From Synechococcales cyanobacterium M55_K2018_004 (GTDB taxonomy: Bacteria > Cyanobacteriota > Cyanobacteriia > Elainellales > Elainellaceae), in assembly GCA_015295905.1 (NCBI GenBank), contig DVEB01000006.1, positions 1-40,898 of the forward strand: DNA of 40,898 bases. The letters are read 5' to 3'. Made by a program: the position numbers and the translations under genes. This document shows, in pieces, positions 31,885 to 39,994 of the stretch. How positions within the stretch are numbered: the first letter of the stretch is position 1; the number at the start of each line of letters is the position of its first letter. The notes under the pieces are model-generated. The model did no database searches. It saw nothing but the letters and a program-made list of their open reading frames with translations, and was not told where the DNA came from.

Positions 31885-32188
31885 ACAGATTTACCTAGAC
31901 AGAAACCTCAGGGATATCGCCCACCCGATCACGTTAGCCCGTTGGAACGCTTAGGGTGAATCTTAGTCACACGAATTTGACCAGATCACTCTGGCCAGCG
32001 TCTTTGCACCGCATCTCATTCACCTACCTGAAAACAGACCGATGAATGCAATGTAACTGTCACGACCAGTGAATCCAACGCTTCCTAGTGAACAGGCACA
32101 GTTTCTTGACTGGCATTTTCCCGATGCAGCGGGCGATCGCCGTAAGAAGTAACCAGGAAGCCAGTCCCTTATCTCCCCCACACTGCCC
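31885..32188 (+). other. Gene-free spacer in the export locus
   Basis: 304 bp between the SLBB gene and the Wzc-like gene. I see a HIP1 site and no convincing hairpin, promoter or gene. Confidence 0.4.
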
Positions 32189-34426
32189 ATGAAGACTGGA
32201 GCTATGCCCCAACCCCAGACTCTCGCCCTCCCAAGCGAGCCATATACCTACGAGTCAGCCGAAGGGGGGTTGAACTTACCACAAATGTTTTCGGCACTGC
32301 GGCGCAGAGCCCTGCTGATTGCTGGGATCACAGCCCTAGTTACAGGGGGTGCCTTTGTGCGGGCGATGATTGACACGCCAGTGTTTCAGTCGCAGGCCGA
32401 GATTTTGACCCAGCCCTTCACGGCAGAGAGTCGATTGGTCTCGTCTGTCCCAGAAACCCTGACTTCGCAGGCGCCTGTGCCTCGCGTGGTGATCGACAAC
32501 ACCATCCTGCGCGTGCTGACCAGTCCCCGGGTGATTCAAATTGCCGTGGACAAGCTGAAGACGCGCTACCCTGACCTGACCTATGGAGATATAGCGCGAA
32601 ACCTCAAGCTCCAGCCTAGCGGCAAGGACAGTAACGTGCTGCAACTCTCCTACCAGGGAGAAGACCCAGAGCAGGTTCAAACCATTTTAGGGGCGGTGTC
32701 GCAAGCATTTTTGGACTACAGTTTGCAGTCACGGCAGGCCGATATCAAGCGCGGCATTGAATTTGTGGAACAACAACTGCCCATTCTGCAAAAGAATGTG
32801 GAAGATTTGCAGGCTAATCTGCAACAGTTGCGCCTGCGTAACGACTTGGTTGACCCAGAATCGCGGGGGCAGCAACTGACTGGACAAATTTCTGCCTTCA
32901 CGCAGGCCCAACTTGAAAATGAGGTGCAACTGAAGCAACTGCGGACAGTCTACGCAGACCTGCGGCGACAGCTTGCTTCACGCAGCCAGGAAGATGCAGC
33001 CTCCTCTGCCCTTAAGGACGCTCCCCGGTTCCAGAGTGTGCTGGGGGAACTCCTTAAAGTGGATACTCAACTGGCAGAAGCCTCCACCATTTTTTTAGAC
33101 ACAACCCCTGAAATTCAAACGCTGCGAGAGCTACGGCAAAATTTGCTGGGGATTCTGGCACGGGAAGGAGGACGCGTTGAGGCCCAAATTCAAAGCCAGA
33201 TCAATGAACTGGAAGCGCGCGATCGCGCCCTGAAGCAGACCATTCGCAACCTGAACGGCAACGTCAAAACCCTATCGGGTATTGCCCGCGAGTATACCGA
33301 CATCCAGCGCGAACTGGAGATCGCCACAGAAAACCTCAACCAATTCCTGGCTAAGCGCGAAGCCCTGCGGATTGACTCAGCCCAGCGCGAAATTCCCTGG
33401 GAATTGATCACCCCGGCCACCCTACCTACACCTTCCATGACCAGTGTGCAAAACCAAGTCTTGTTGGGGCTGGTGTTGGGCCTGTTGCTGGGGCTGGGGA
33501 CAGCCATCTGGCTAGAACGCATGAGTGATGTCCTGCACTCCTCCCGCGACATCAAACGCATCGCCAAGCTACCGTTGCTGGGAGCCATCCCCTTCCAAGA
33601 GCAACTCAACCGTCCCGCTGAGGAGGCGGCAGTCTGGCTCCAGAGTGTAACCGAAGCAGAAATTGTTTCCGTGGGGAATAACACAATCTATCGGGCAATC
33701 CCCTTCTTTGAAGCCTTTCGATCGCTCTACACCAACATTCGCCTGCTCAGTCCTGATAACCCTGCCCGCTCCCTCGTCATCAGTTCACCCGCCTCAACAG
33801 ATGGCAAGTCCGTTGTCTCGATTGGTCTGGCCCAGGCGGCAGCGGCCATGGGGCAGCGAGTCCTGCTGGTGGATGCGGACTTGCGCTATCCCCGTCTGCA
33901 CCAATACCTAGGGGTGCCAAACGACCAAGGACTCACCGATGTTATTTCTGCTAGGGTGGGGCTGAAGGCCGCTCTGCACCAGTCTTCCCTAGAACGCAAC
34001 CTCTACGTGCTCACTGCCGGTGCTGCCCCTCCTGATGCCACCCGCTTCCTGGCCTCCCAGCGGATGCAGAGCTTTATGGCACAGGTGCAGAAATATTTCG
34101 ACTTGATTATCTACGACACCCCTCCCCTGTTGGGATTTGCCGATGCTTACCTGCTAACTCCCCAAACCGAGGGCATGGTGTTGGTGGTGGGACTCGGTAA
34201 ACTACGAGCCGCACAGCTTGAGGAAGCGCTGGAGCAGTTGGGCGTGTCGGGGGCAACCGTGTTGGGCATCGCTGCCAACGGCTCCCGCGAACCTGTGTTG
34301 GCGACAAAGAGCTACGATCGCCAAACTCTGGAGATTGAAGACCGCCGCAAGCGCAACGGCAAGGTGCCCCATGAAGTCGCCGAGGAATTGGTTGGCTCAG
34401 TTGGAGAGAAGGCGAGTCGGGAATAG
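32189..34426 (+). CDS. Wzc-like chain-length determinant fused to a BY-type tyrosine kinase
   Basis: 745-aa inner-membrane protein. The Wzz domain starts near residue 30 (two membrane helices, about 40-58 and 428-448, flank a large periplasmic coiled-coil region with the PNQ-like exit VQNQVLLGLVLGLLLGLG). The cytoplasmic kinase part has a Walker A variant SSPASTDGKSVVSIGLAQ (Lys540), Walker A' VLLVDADLRYPRLH, and Walker B LIIYDTPPLLGFADA. The C-terminal tail has only one Tyr, unlike the Tyr-rich clusters of Wzc or CapB, so autophosphorylation control may differ. The family controls polymer length and export of exopolysaccharide. Starts at ATG 32189; an ATG at 32204 has a ribosome-like GGAG too close. 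Confidence 0.92.
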   Translation: MKTGAMPQPQTLALPSEPYTYESAEGGLNLPQMFSALRRRALLIAGITALVTGGAFVRAMIDTPVFQSQAEILTQPFTAESRLVSSVPETLTSQAPVPRVVIDNTILRVLTSPRVIQIAVDKLKTRYPDLTYGDIARNLKLQPSGKDSNVLQLSYQGEDPEQVQTILGAVSQAFLDYSLQSRQADIKRGIEFVEQQLPILQKNVEDLQANLQQLRLRNDLVDPESRGQQLTGQISAFTQAQLENEVQLKQLRTVYADLRRQLASRSQEDAASSALKDAPRFQSVLGELLKVDTQLAEASTIFLDTTPEIQTLRELRQNLLGILAREGGRVEAQIQSQINELEARDRALKQTIRNLNGNVKTLSGIAREYTDIQRELEIATENLNQFLAKREALRIDSAQREIPWELITPATLPTPSMTSVQNQVLLGLVLGLLLGLGTAIWLERMSDVLHSSRDIKRIAKLPLLGAIPFQEQLNRPAEEAAVWLQSVTEAEIVSVGNNTIYRAIPFFEAFRSLYTNIRLLSPDNPARSLVISSPASTDGKSVVSIGLAQAAAAMGQRVLLVDADLRYPRLHQYLGVPNDQGLTDVISARVGLKAALHQSSLERNLYVLTAGAAPPDATRFLASQRMQSFMAQVQKYFDLIIYDTPPLLGFADAYLLTPQTEGMVLVVGLGKLRAAQLEEALEQLGVSGATVLGIAANGSREPVLATKSYDRQTLEIEDRRKRNGKVPHEVAEELVGSVGEKASRE

Positions 34427-34462
34427 GAATGATGGAGTAGACGTTGGACAGGAGGGAACACC

Positions 34463-35896
34463 ATGAAATTAAATGCGACTGACTCATCCTGGCTGCCTCC
34501 GCTGGGAGATCTGGTCGGTTGGCCGCCGGCCAAACCTCAGTCGGAAGGCTGGGAGCCATTGCCGGATGTGGTGGCTCAGGCGCAGACCTCCACAGTACAG
34601 CGGTGGCTGGCAGATATCCGGCAGCCGGGAATGATTATGGCGGGGGTGGCGATCGCCGCCACTACTGCCAGCGCGGCCAAGCTGCTGGTGCCGCCGGCCC
34701 AATATGAGGGCAATTTTGAGATTGCGGTCAGTCCCCTCAGCCGCGCCACAACGACGATCCCGGCTCCCCAAGTGGAGGATGTGAACCAGCCAGTGGCCGT
34801 GCCTACAGTAGACAGCGAGACCCAGGCCAAGCTGCTGAAAAGCCCGCGTTTCCTGGAACCCGTGCTGGCACGGCTGCGGGCACAGGGCATGGAGATTGAC
34901 TTTGCCACCCTGCGCCGCAATCTGGAAATTACACCCGCTACAAAGTCGGGGGTGCTGACAGTGCGCTATTGGGACAGCGATCGCCAGCGAGTGCAACAGG
35001 TGACCGAGCAAGTGATGCAAGCGTATGTGCAGGAAGGCCAGCAGTGCCAAACGCAGACCTGTCTGGGGCTGGAGTTTGTCGAGACGCAGATCCCCCGCAT
35101 CCAGCAGAAAGTGCAAACCCTACGGACCGACTTGGCTGCTTTTCGGGCACGCTACGACATCAATAACCTAGAGGTCTACGGCAAGCAACTGCGCCTCTAC
35201 ACAACAGAACTCTCCCGCCAAGAAGCGGCCACGCGGGTGGAGTTAGACAAAACCCGCAGCCAGTTTCACCTGTTGCAAGAACGGCTCGCCTTGAAACCAA
35301 ACGAGGCGATCGCCCAGTCACTCCTCCAGCGCGACCCCCAGTATCAAGCGCTATTTCAGCAATTTCAGACCATTGAAAAGGGAATTGCCGAGCAGTTCCG
35401 CAGCCCCCATGTGAGCCAGGAAACCCTCAAATCTCTCTATGCCGCACACCAACAGGTGTTGGCTCAGTTGCGGCAACGGGGACAGGTGGTGTTGGCACAA
35501 CAGTTTGCGGGCGATCGCCCCCCCGTTCACCCTGTGTTTGAGTCCACTGTGGATGCAGCCACCCTGCAGCAATGGTTTGACACAGCCACCCTCCTCCAGA
35601 CCTTCCAAGTGCGGCAACAAACGATCGCCACCATCCAAGCCCACCTCAACCAACAGGTGGACCAGTGGGCAGCGATCGCCCGACGCTATACCGACATGCA
35701 ACAACAACTCCAAGTTGCCAGCGAAAGCTTGAACCTGTACCTAAACCGACGAGAAGCCTTTAAGGCAGACCCAGGGGCAGCCCAAGTGGCCTGGCGACTC
35801 GTCACCCCCCCCAGCATCACCGATCCCCGCAGCCCCCTGGAGGCATGGTTGGCTCGTCATCACGTCCAACCTGAGGCGGCAGCCCCCCAGGGCTAG
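34463..35896 (+). CDS. Wzz/GumC-like chain-length protein without kinase
   Basis: 477-aa protein starting at an ATG with AGGAGG upstream, 37 bp after the Wzc-like gene. It has one hydrophobic segment (about 57-74), then a Wzz-type region (TQAKLLKSPRFLEPVLARLR, RNLEITPATKSGVLTVRYWD) and long coiled coils (about 190-270 and 395-440). It closes with the family segment RRYTDMQQQLQVASESLNLYLNRREAFK. The second membrane helix and the kinase domain of the neighbour are absent: the chain ends 45 residues after that segment. The upstream neighbour has the same segment order, so this looks like a diverged paralogue of its Wzz part. A partner or scaffold in the same export machine is likely. Confidence 0.85.
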   Translation: MKLNATDSSWLPPLGDLVGWPPAKPQSEGWEPLPDVVAQAQTSTVQRWLADIRQPGMIMAGVAIAATTASAAKLLVPPAQYEGNFEIAVSPLSRATTTIPAPQVEDVNQPVAVPTVDSETQAKLLKSPRFLEPVLARLRAQGMEIDFATLRRNLEITPATKSGVLTVRYWDSDRQRVQQVTEQVMQAYVQEGQQCQTQTCLGLEFVETQIPRIQQKVQTLRTDLAAFRARYDINNLEVYGKQLRLYTTELSRQEAATRVELDKTRSQFHLLQERLALKPNEAIAQSLLQRDPQYQALFQQFQTIEKGIAEQFRSPHVSQETLKSLYAAHQQVLAQLRQRGQVVLAQQFAGDRPPVHPVFESTVDAATLQQWFDTATLLQTFQVRQQTIATIQAHLNQQVDQWAAIARRYTDMQQQLQVASESLNLYLNRREAFKADPGAAQVAWRLVTPPSITDPRSPLEAWLARHHVQPEAAAPQG

Positions 35897-35917
35897 GGGA
35901 ACCTAGTGGTTGCATGA

Positions 35918-36006
35918 GCATTGCTGAATCCAAATATGATTTTTCGAGTGAGGGACGCACTCCGTGCGTCCTTCACTCAAACAATTATTGGTTCAATCAG
36001 CAATGC
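35918..36006. repeat. Palindromic MITE-like repeat, family B, copy 2
   Basis: Outer ends GCATTGCTGA and TCAGCAATGC are perfect complements. The inside reads ATCCAAATATGAT...GAGTGAGGGACGCAC TCCG GTGCGTCC with matching right arm. It matches the element at 29940-30022 in both arms and centre, and sits 22 bp after the third export gene. Confidence 0.75.
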
Positions 36007-36014
36007 CGAAGCGT

Positions 36015-36056
36015 TTTACATCATGAGCGCGTAGCGCCATATTGTAGCGCCATATT
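36015..36056 (-). repeat. 25-mer shared with 14677 plus a 13-bp duplication
   Basis: 36015-36039 is the exact reverse complement of 14677-14701. It overlaps a 13-bp tandem duplication GTAGCGCCATATT (36031-36043 and 36044-36056). Confidence 0.8.
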
Positions 36057-36434
36057 TTTTATGTCAGGTTATCCGGGTAGTTTCGCGGAAGTACTGTAGA
36101 AACTCCTTGTAAAGTCGCATGACTTGTCCTGTAAAAATACGATAAACTCACCCTCTGTTTCTGGAAACTATTGATTCCATGAGTCAGAATGAGTGCAGTG
36201 AAGCGTATACGCGACGCTAACAGGCGTGTCTACCAGAGCATCTGTTCCGTTCGCTGCTTCTTTTTGAGAATGGTTCTACGCCATCAGGGGATTTGAACAG
36301 ATCGCTCTCTTCCATTGTTGGGACTCGCATCGTCCTCGTCCGGGGTGATCTACCAAGGCTACCGGACGAAAGACTCCTTCATTCACATTCATGCGTCCTA
36401 ACTTGGACAGCACGTTTGGGGAGTGTGTGATTGA

Positions 36435-36524
36435 CGAACTGTGTCAAACGAACAATACTCATTCAGCAAAGCATCTTGCTTGCTGAATGTCGGTAGCCTA
36501 CCGAAGTTTGCGAACGCTGTCAAA
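36435..36524 (+). promoter_or_regulatory. Operator-like direct repeats and hairpins before the PTPA-CTERM gene
   Basis: Direct repeats CGAACTGTGTCAAA (36435-36448) and CGAACGCTGTCAAA (36511-36524) match at 12 of 14 positions. Between them lie a hairpin with perfect 10-bp arms CATTCAGCAA/TTGCTGAATG (36460-36489) and a small palindrome CGGTAGCCTACCG (36491-36503). The block ends 35 bp before the ATG. A regulator-binding or leader-RNA role is inferred. Confidence 0.5.
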
Positions 36525-36559
36525 GTTCAACAAACGTACACTGAGGTAGGTTTTTAGCT

Positions 36560-37195
36560 ATGAATTTCAAACCTTTCGCTGTAAAGATGGCAGCAGTTGC
36601 TGCTGTAGTGGCCGCAGGTGCGATCGCCTCTGCAACCCATGCACAAGCTGCTGTAATTAGAGCTGGGGATACCATTGACATTTCTAACCGCCCTGGCTTT
36701 GGCGTTCTTGTTGTGGGAACTGGCCTAACAGGTCCCGCTCCAAATGTTACGAAGCTTGATTTCTCTCCAACGGGTGACGTCGGGCAGATTCAAGTCACAG
36801 GTGGAACGGGTGGATTTGCTCCCTACATTGGTAGCACTGGTTTCATCAAGGATCTGACCTTCGTGGGGGGGGTCTCTGGCTTTGTTGATGATTTCCTTTC
36901 AATTGCCCCTGACCTGTTCTTTGATCTCACGCGCGCAACTGTAACCGTTGGTTCTGTCAGCCGTGGTTTTCGCCCTGTTGATGTGGAACTGGTTGGCGTC
37001 TTCACCAATAGCGCAGGTAGCATTTTGAGTGAGGGGCTGCTCACCGCTCAGCTGCGTCTTGCTAATGTCAATCAACGACGCTCATACTCTATCTCCGCTG
37101 AGGCAATCCCCACGCCTGCTCTGCTGCCAGGTCTGGCTGCTCTGGGCGCAATGGCACTGCGCAAGCGCAAGGAAGAGGCTGAGGCTGAAGCCTAA
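36560..37195 (+). CDS. PTPA-CTERM sorting-domain protein (exosortase substrate)
   Basis: 211-aa secreted protein. It has a signal peptide at about 1-31 (MAAVAAVVAAGAIASATHAQA), a beta-rich body without recognised fold, and a C-terminal sorting tag of about 30 residues: AIPTPALLPGLAALGAMALR followed by KRKEEAEAEA. This is a PTPA motif, a hydrophobic helix and an Arg/Lys cluster, the tripartite PEP-CTERM-like signal cut by exosortases. The tag continues past the basic cluster with an acidic EEAEAEA tail. The presumed enzyme is encoded 1.3 kb downstream. The body has no Cys and carries repeats of Gly/Val/Thr. Function beyond surface or secreted location is unknown. Confidence 0.9.
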   Translation: MNFKPFAVKMAAVAAVVAAGAIASATHAQAAVIRAGDTIDISNRPGFGVLVVGTGLTGPAPNVTKLDFSPTGDVGQIQVTGGTGGFAPYIGSTGFIKDLTFVGGVSGFVDDFLSIAPDLFFDLTRATVTVGSVSRGFRPVDVELVGVFTNSAGSILSEGLLTAQLRLANVNQRRSYSISAEAIPTPALLPGLAALGAMALRKRKEEAEAEA

Positions 37196-37763
37196 AGCGG
37201 GTTGTTGGGTTGATGGAGGAGTGCTGGTCTGGCTCATGCCGCGATCGCCCTCCTCCATCGGCCCTCTGAGCAACTCAACCAGCCAGAAAATCAAACTCTC
37301 TTGCACAGCTTGACTGTTGTGGGAGTGGGGTGAAGGGTGTTGGGGAGCGATCGCTCCGCAGGGGCACCATTGACCCCCCTTTTTTTGCGAGGGTTTTTGC
37401 AAGGAGATGTACTCGTGTTCTCCCCTCATCCCCTAGCCTCTACTCTCCACCGTGGGAGCAGAGGAGCACGGCTAGAGGATTCAAAGTCCCCCTCCCACGA
37501 TTGATACCGATTCCGTCGGTTATTGAGTCGGTTCACACCACAACAAACCGCTACTTTATAGACGGATTTCGTATGAGAGGGGAATTGGGGGCACAGCCTG
37601 CTTCCCGTAGGGTGAACAGCCTGAGTCATGATCCGCGGTTTACGAAGTTTTCGTGAACTCACGATAAAAGTCCCGTAGATCTACTGAAACCCTCCCGAAG
37701 TGATGAGGGCCGCCCTGAAAAGTGTGACGGACCCCACCTAAAATCCTTACAGGATCTACCACT
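37196..37763. other. Gene-free spacer between PTPA-CTERM and HpsJ-like genes
   Basis: 568 bp. An inverted repeat GATGGAGGAG/CTCCTCCATC (37212-37221 and 37250-37259) follows the PTPA-CTERM stop and may end its transcript. A family A repeat lies at 37504-37574. The rest has no supported gene. Confidence 0.5.
37504..37574 (-). repeat. Palindromic repeat, family A, copy 3 (reverse orientation, shortened)
   Basis: Reads ATACCGATTCCGTCGGTTAT then TGAGTCGGTT on the plus strand and ends CGGATTTCGTAT. On the minus strand it aligns with copies 1 and 2 at both ends, but only one arm of the central palindrome remains (about 14 bp), so the inner hairpin is lost. Confidence 0.65.
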
Positions 37764-38360
37764 ATGGCTGTTAATACGGTTCAAAACTTTACCTCCCCAA
37801 CCGTCCCCAAAAACCTGTGCCGCATTGTTGGCCTGGTTTGTTTGGCTGGTTTTTTCATTGATATTCTGGCGCTCGCAGTCCCTCCCAACCCAATGGCGTT
37901 GGAATGGCGGGTCAATTTCTTGCAACAAGTGGGCGATCGCAGCATTGTCTTATTGTTTGGCTCTGCCCTGATGATGTATGGCATGTTCGAGAACCGCCGC
38001 ATGTTGCGACAGTTCTCCCTGGTCATGCTGGCGGTTGGGGTGTTTTTCTTGGTTTCTTCGCTGCTGGTGATTCGAGACAGTTTGGTGCTGCAACAGCAAG
38101 CCATCCAAACGATTAGCAACCAAGCATCGCAACTACAAACCCGGATCCAGCAGGCGCAGGCAAATCCTGGTAGTTTGCCTGAAAACGTGACCCCGGAACA
38201 GCTCACCCAGGCCAGCCAGCAGTTGACTGCCCAAGCGGAGACGTTGAAGCAAAATGCCCGTCTTGGGATTACCCGGGTCGGGTTTTCTAGCATTGGCAAC
38301 CTTGTCGTTGTTGGCATGGGGTTGATCAGTCTGGGACGGCTTGGCCTCAAGCGTCGTTAG
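37764..38360 (+). CDS. HpsJ-like membrane protein
   Basis: 198-aa protein with three or four hydrophobic segments (about 20-40, 55-75, 80-100 and 173-192) and a helical, Gln-rich periplasmic or cytoplasmic coiled coil in between (about 104-165, QQQAIQTISNQASQLQTRIQ, QLTQASQQLTAQAETLKQN). This layout matches HpsJ-family proteins, found near hormogonium-polysaccharide and cyanoexosortase genes; that assignment rests on layout and my family recall, not an alignment. The ATG at 37764 has AGGA ten bases upstream. It lies 98 bp before the exosortase gene on the same strand. Confidence 0.7.
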   Translation: MAVNTVQNFTSPTVPKNLCRIVGLVCLAGFFIDILALAVPPNPMALEWRVNFLQQVGDRSIVLLFGSALMMYGMFENRRMLRQFSLVMLAVGVFFLVSSLLVIRDSLVLQQQAIQTISNQASQLQTRIQQAQANPGSLPENVTPEQLTQASQQLTAQAETLKQNARLGITRVGFSSIGNLVVVGMGLISLGRLGLKRR

Positions 38361-38458
38361 GGGTGGCTGGCGCACGTAACTCCTTCGCCAATTTCTCCGC
38401 AGCTCCCTCGCCAAGCAACGACCCGTAGGGGCGAGTCTTGACATCCAGCCATGGCGTT

Positions 38459-39433
38459 ATGGATGCAGTGTCAGCACACTCGCCCGTCCCCACAGGCCCC
38501 TTTTTGCAAGTAGACGTTTCTATGCAGTGGCTCGCGCAACTCCAACAAGCAATCGTGACCTGGTTTCAAACTGCCGTTCGTACTACGCATGGCCGCATCG
38601 TTTTGTGTGGCCTGTTGGTTGGATTGGCCTATTTCCCCTTCTGGTTTGGCTTCTTAGCCCAACGCGCCTTGAAGGGGGCTTCCAGTTGGTTCCTGATTGC
38701 GTCGATGTTGGCCTTGGGCCTCAGTGAGTTCTGGTTCAGACGCAAACGATTGCTGAAGCTCCAGGCTTCCGAGGAAGACCAAATGCTGGGACACATCTTG
38801 ATCGTGGTTTGTGTCGTGTTGTTCCCTTTCTTTCGGTTTGCCCTCTGGTCTCAATCTCTGGTGTGGCTGGCAACCCTGATCGGCATCGCCATTAGCACTT
38901 GGGGGCTATCGTTCTTTCGTCACTTCTTCTTCCCCGCTTTTTTGCTGGGGATGTCGGTCTACCCCCGTCTGGGCATTATTTCCCGCAATATCTGGGAGTT
39001 TTTTGTGCCACCCAATTCGCTGGAAAACCTGATGGCCCAGTTAGGCACAATGGGCCTGAACTTAATCGGGCAAGAGGCCACGGCCAATGGTCGGTTTATT
39101 TCCTTGCCCGATGGAACGGTTGAAGTGGGTTGGGGCTGTAATGGCCTAGATATGGCGGTGACGATGAGCGCCGCAGGACTGCTGTTGGGTTTTTTGTTCA
39201 GACTGACGCGATCGCAGACTCTCCTGCTCATTGCCTCTGGCTTCATCCTTGCCATGATCTTTAACATCCCCCGCATCATGCTCGTCACTATTGCCAACGT
39301 CTATTGGGGAAAGTGGTGGTTTGATTTTTGGCATGGCTTCTGGGGAGGACAGATCTTCGTTGGCATCCTGTTCACAATTTATTATTATGTATTGATGGCA
39401 ATCGTAAAAGATGAAATAAAGTCTAGTGCCTGA
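38459..39433 (+). CDS. Cyanoexosortase (exosortase-family transpeptidase)
   Basis: 324-aa polytopic membrane protein with about eight hydrophobic segments. The catalytic residues of exosortases are visible in order: Cys227 in GWGCNGLDM, Arg272 in FNIPRIMLVT, and His292 in FDFWHGFWGGQ. Exosortases cut PEP-CTERM-type tags and probably move the protein to the surface. The ATG at 38459 is used; a TTG at 38438 or an ATG at 38522 is possible and would not affect the core. The class (A, B or C) cannot be settled without profiles. It sits between an HpsJ-like gene and a PTPA-CTERM gene, with another PTPA-CTERM gene just upstream, a classic enzyme-substrate neighbourhood. Confidence 0.9.
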   Translation: MDAVSAHSPVPTGPFLQVDVSMQWLAQLQQAIVTWFQTAVRTTHGRIVLCGLLVGLAYFPFWFGFLAQRALKGASSWFLIASMLALGLSEFWFRRKRLLKLQASEEDQMLGHILIVVCVVLFPFFRFALWSQSLVWLATLIGIAISTWGLSFFRHFFFPAFLLGMSVYPRLGIISRNIWEFFVPPNSLENLMAQLGTMGLNLIGQEATANGRFISLPDGTVEVGWGCNGLDMAVTMSAAGLLLGFLFRLTRSQTLLLIASGFILAMIFNIPRIMLVTIANVYWGKWWFDFWHGFWGGQIFVGILFTIYYYVLMAIVKDEIKSSA

Positions 39434-39994
39434 AACTTATCCGGCTTTATGTAAAAAATTTTCTCAAATTCATCCTGTAGGTGAGATGAAAAAAGTAGCA
39501 TGATACCTCTGCCCTTTCTTGTTTCTATCTGACAAATACACTATGTTTTCCTAATTCTATGAAACTTTTCTTGATTCCATATGCTATCATGTTGTCAAAT
39601 TAATAGCCGATTAGTTAGATTCTGAACTAAGAGTATAGACTTAATTGACTAACATGAAGTCTAATAACCTAGAACCTTCTTGCATGAAATTCAAATAAAC
39701 TGCTGAGCAGTTAGCATTGTCTTCGAGGCAAGGGTTTTGGGGGGACTCAATTCTGTTTTCAGACACCTCTGATCAGCATTGAACTTTTCAGTTTTGAACC
39801 TGTAATCATTGAAAGTAAACCATCAGGTTCTTCAGATGTGGTCATCTACCAAATGATGAAAGTCCGTTATTCGACTTTCTGATCTCCTTCAACACAAACC
39901 TTATCAACAATAGGTTGTGGGATGCTTCATTATCTTCGATGTATTTCACACTGTGTTGATTGCAAAATGACTACACTTTTACCAGTTGAGAACC
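39434..39994. other. AT-rich gene-free region upstream of the second PTPA-CTERM gene
   Basis: About 560 bp, clearly more AT-rich than the rest of the window. It carries several small palindromes: AACTGCTGAGCAGTT (39698-39712), GAAAGTC...GACTTTC (39858-39879) and CACAAACCT...AGGTTGTG (39893-39918). No protein gene is visible. It probably contains the promoter of the PTPA-CTERM gene. Confidence 0.5.

Larger units (their letters stand above)
35897..36559. other. Gene-free region upstream of the first PTPA-CTERM gene
   Basis: About 660 bp. It holds a family B palindrome (35918-36006), a 25-mer shared with 14677 (36015-36039), a 13-bp tandem duplication (36031-36056), a CGTCCGG/CCGGACG inverted repeat near 36339-36369 and the operator-like structures listed at 36435-36524. 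A 61-residue open frame over the palindrome is not considered a gene. Confidence 0.55.

Noticed and set aside
35914-36099. 61-residue open frame after the third export gene
   Set aside because: It runs through the family B palindrome and the 13-bp duplication, so it is a by-product of repeats.
36280-36300. tRNA-like T-loop sequence
   Set aside because: No cloverleaf could be built around it; no other tRNA signal was found in the window.
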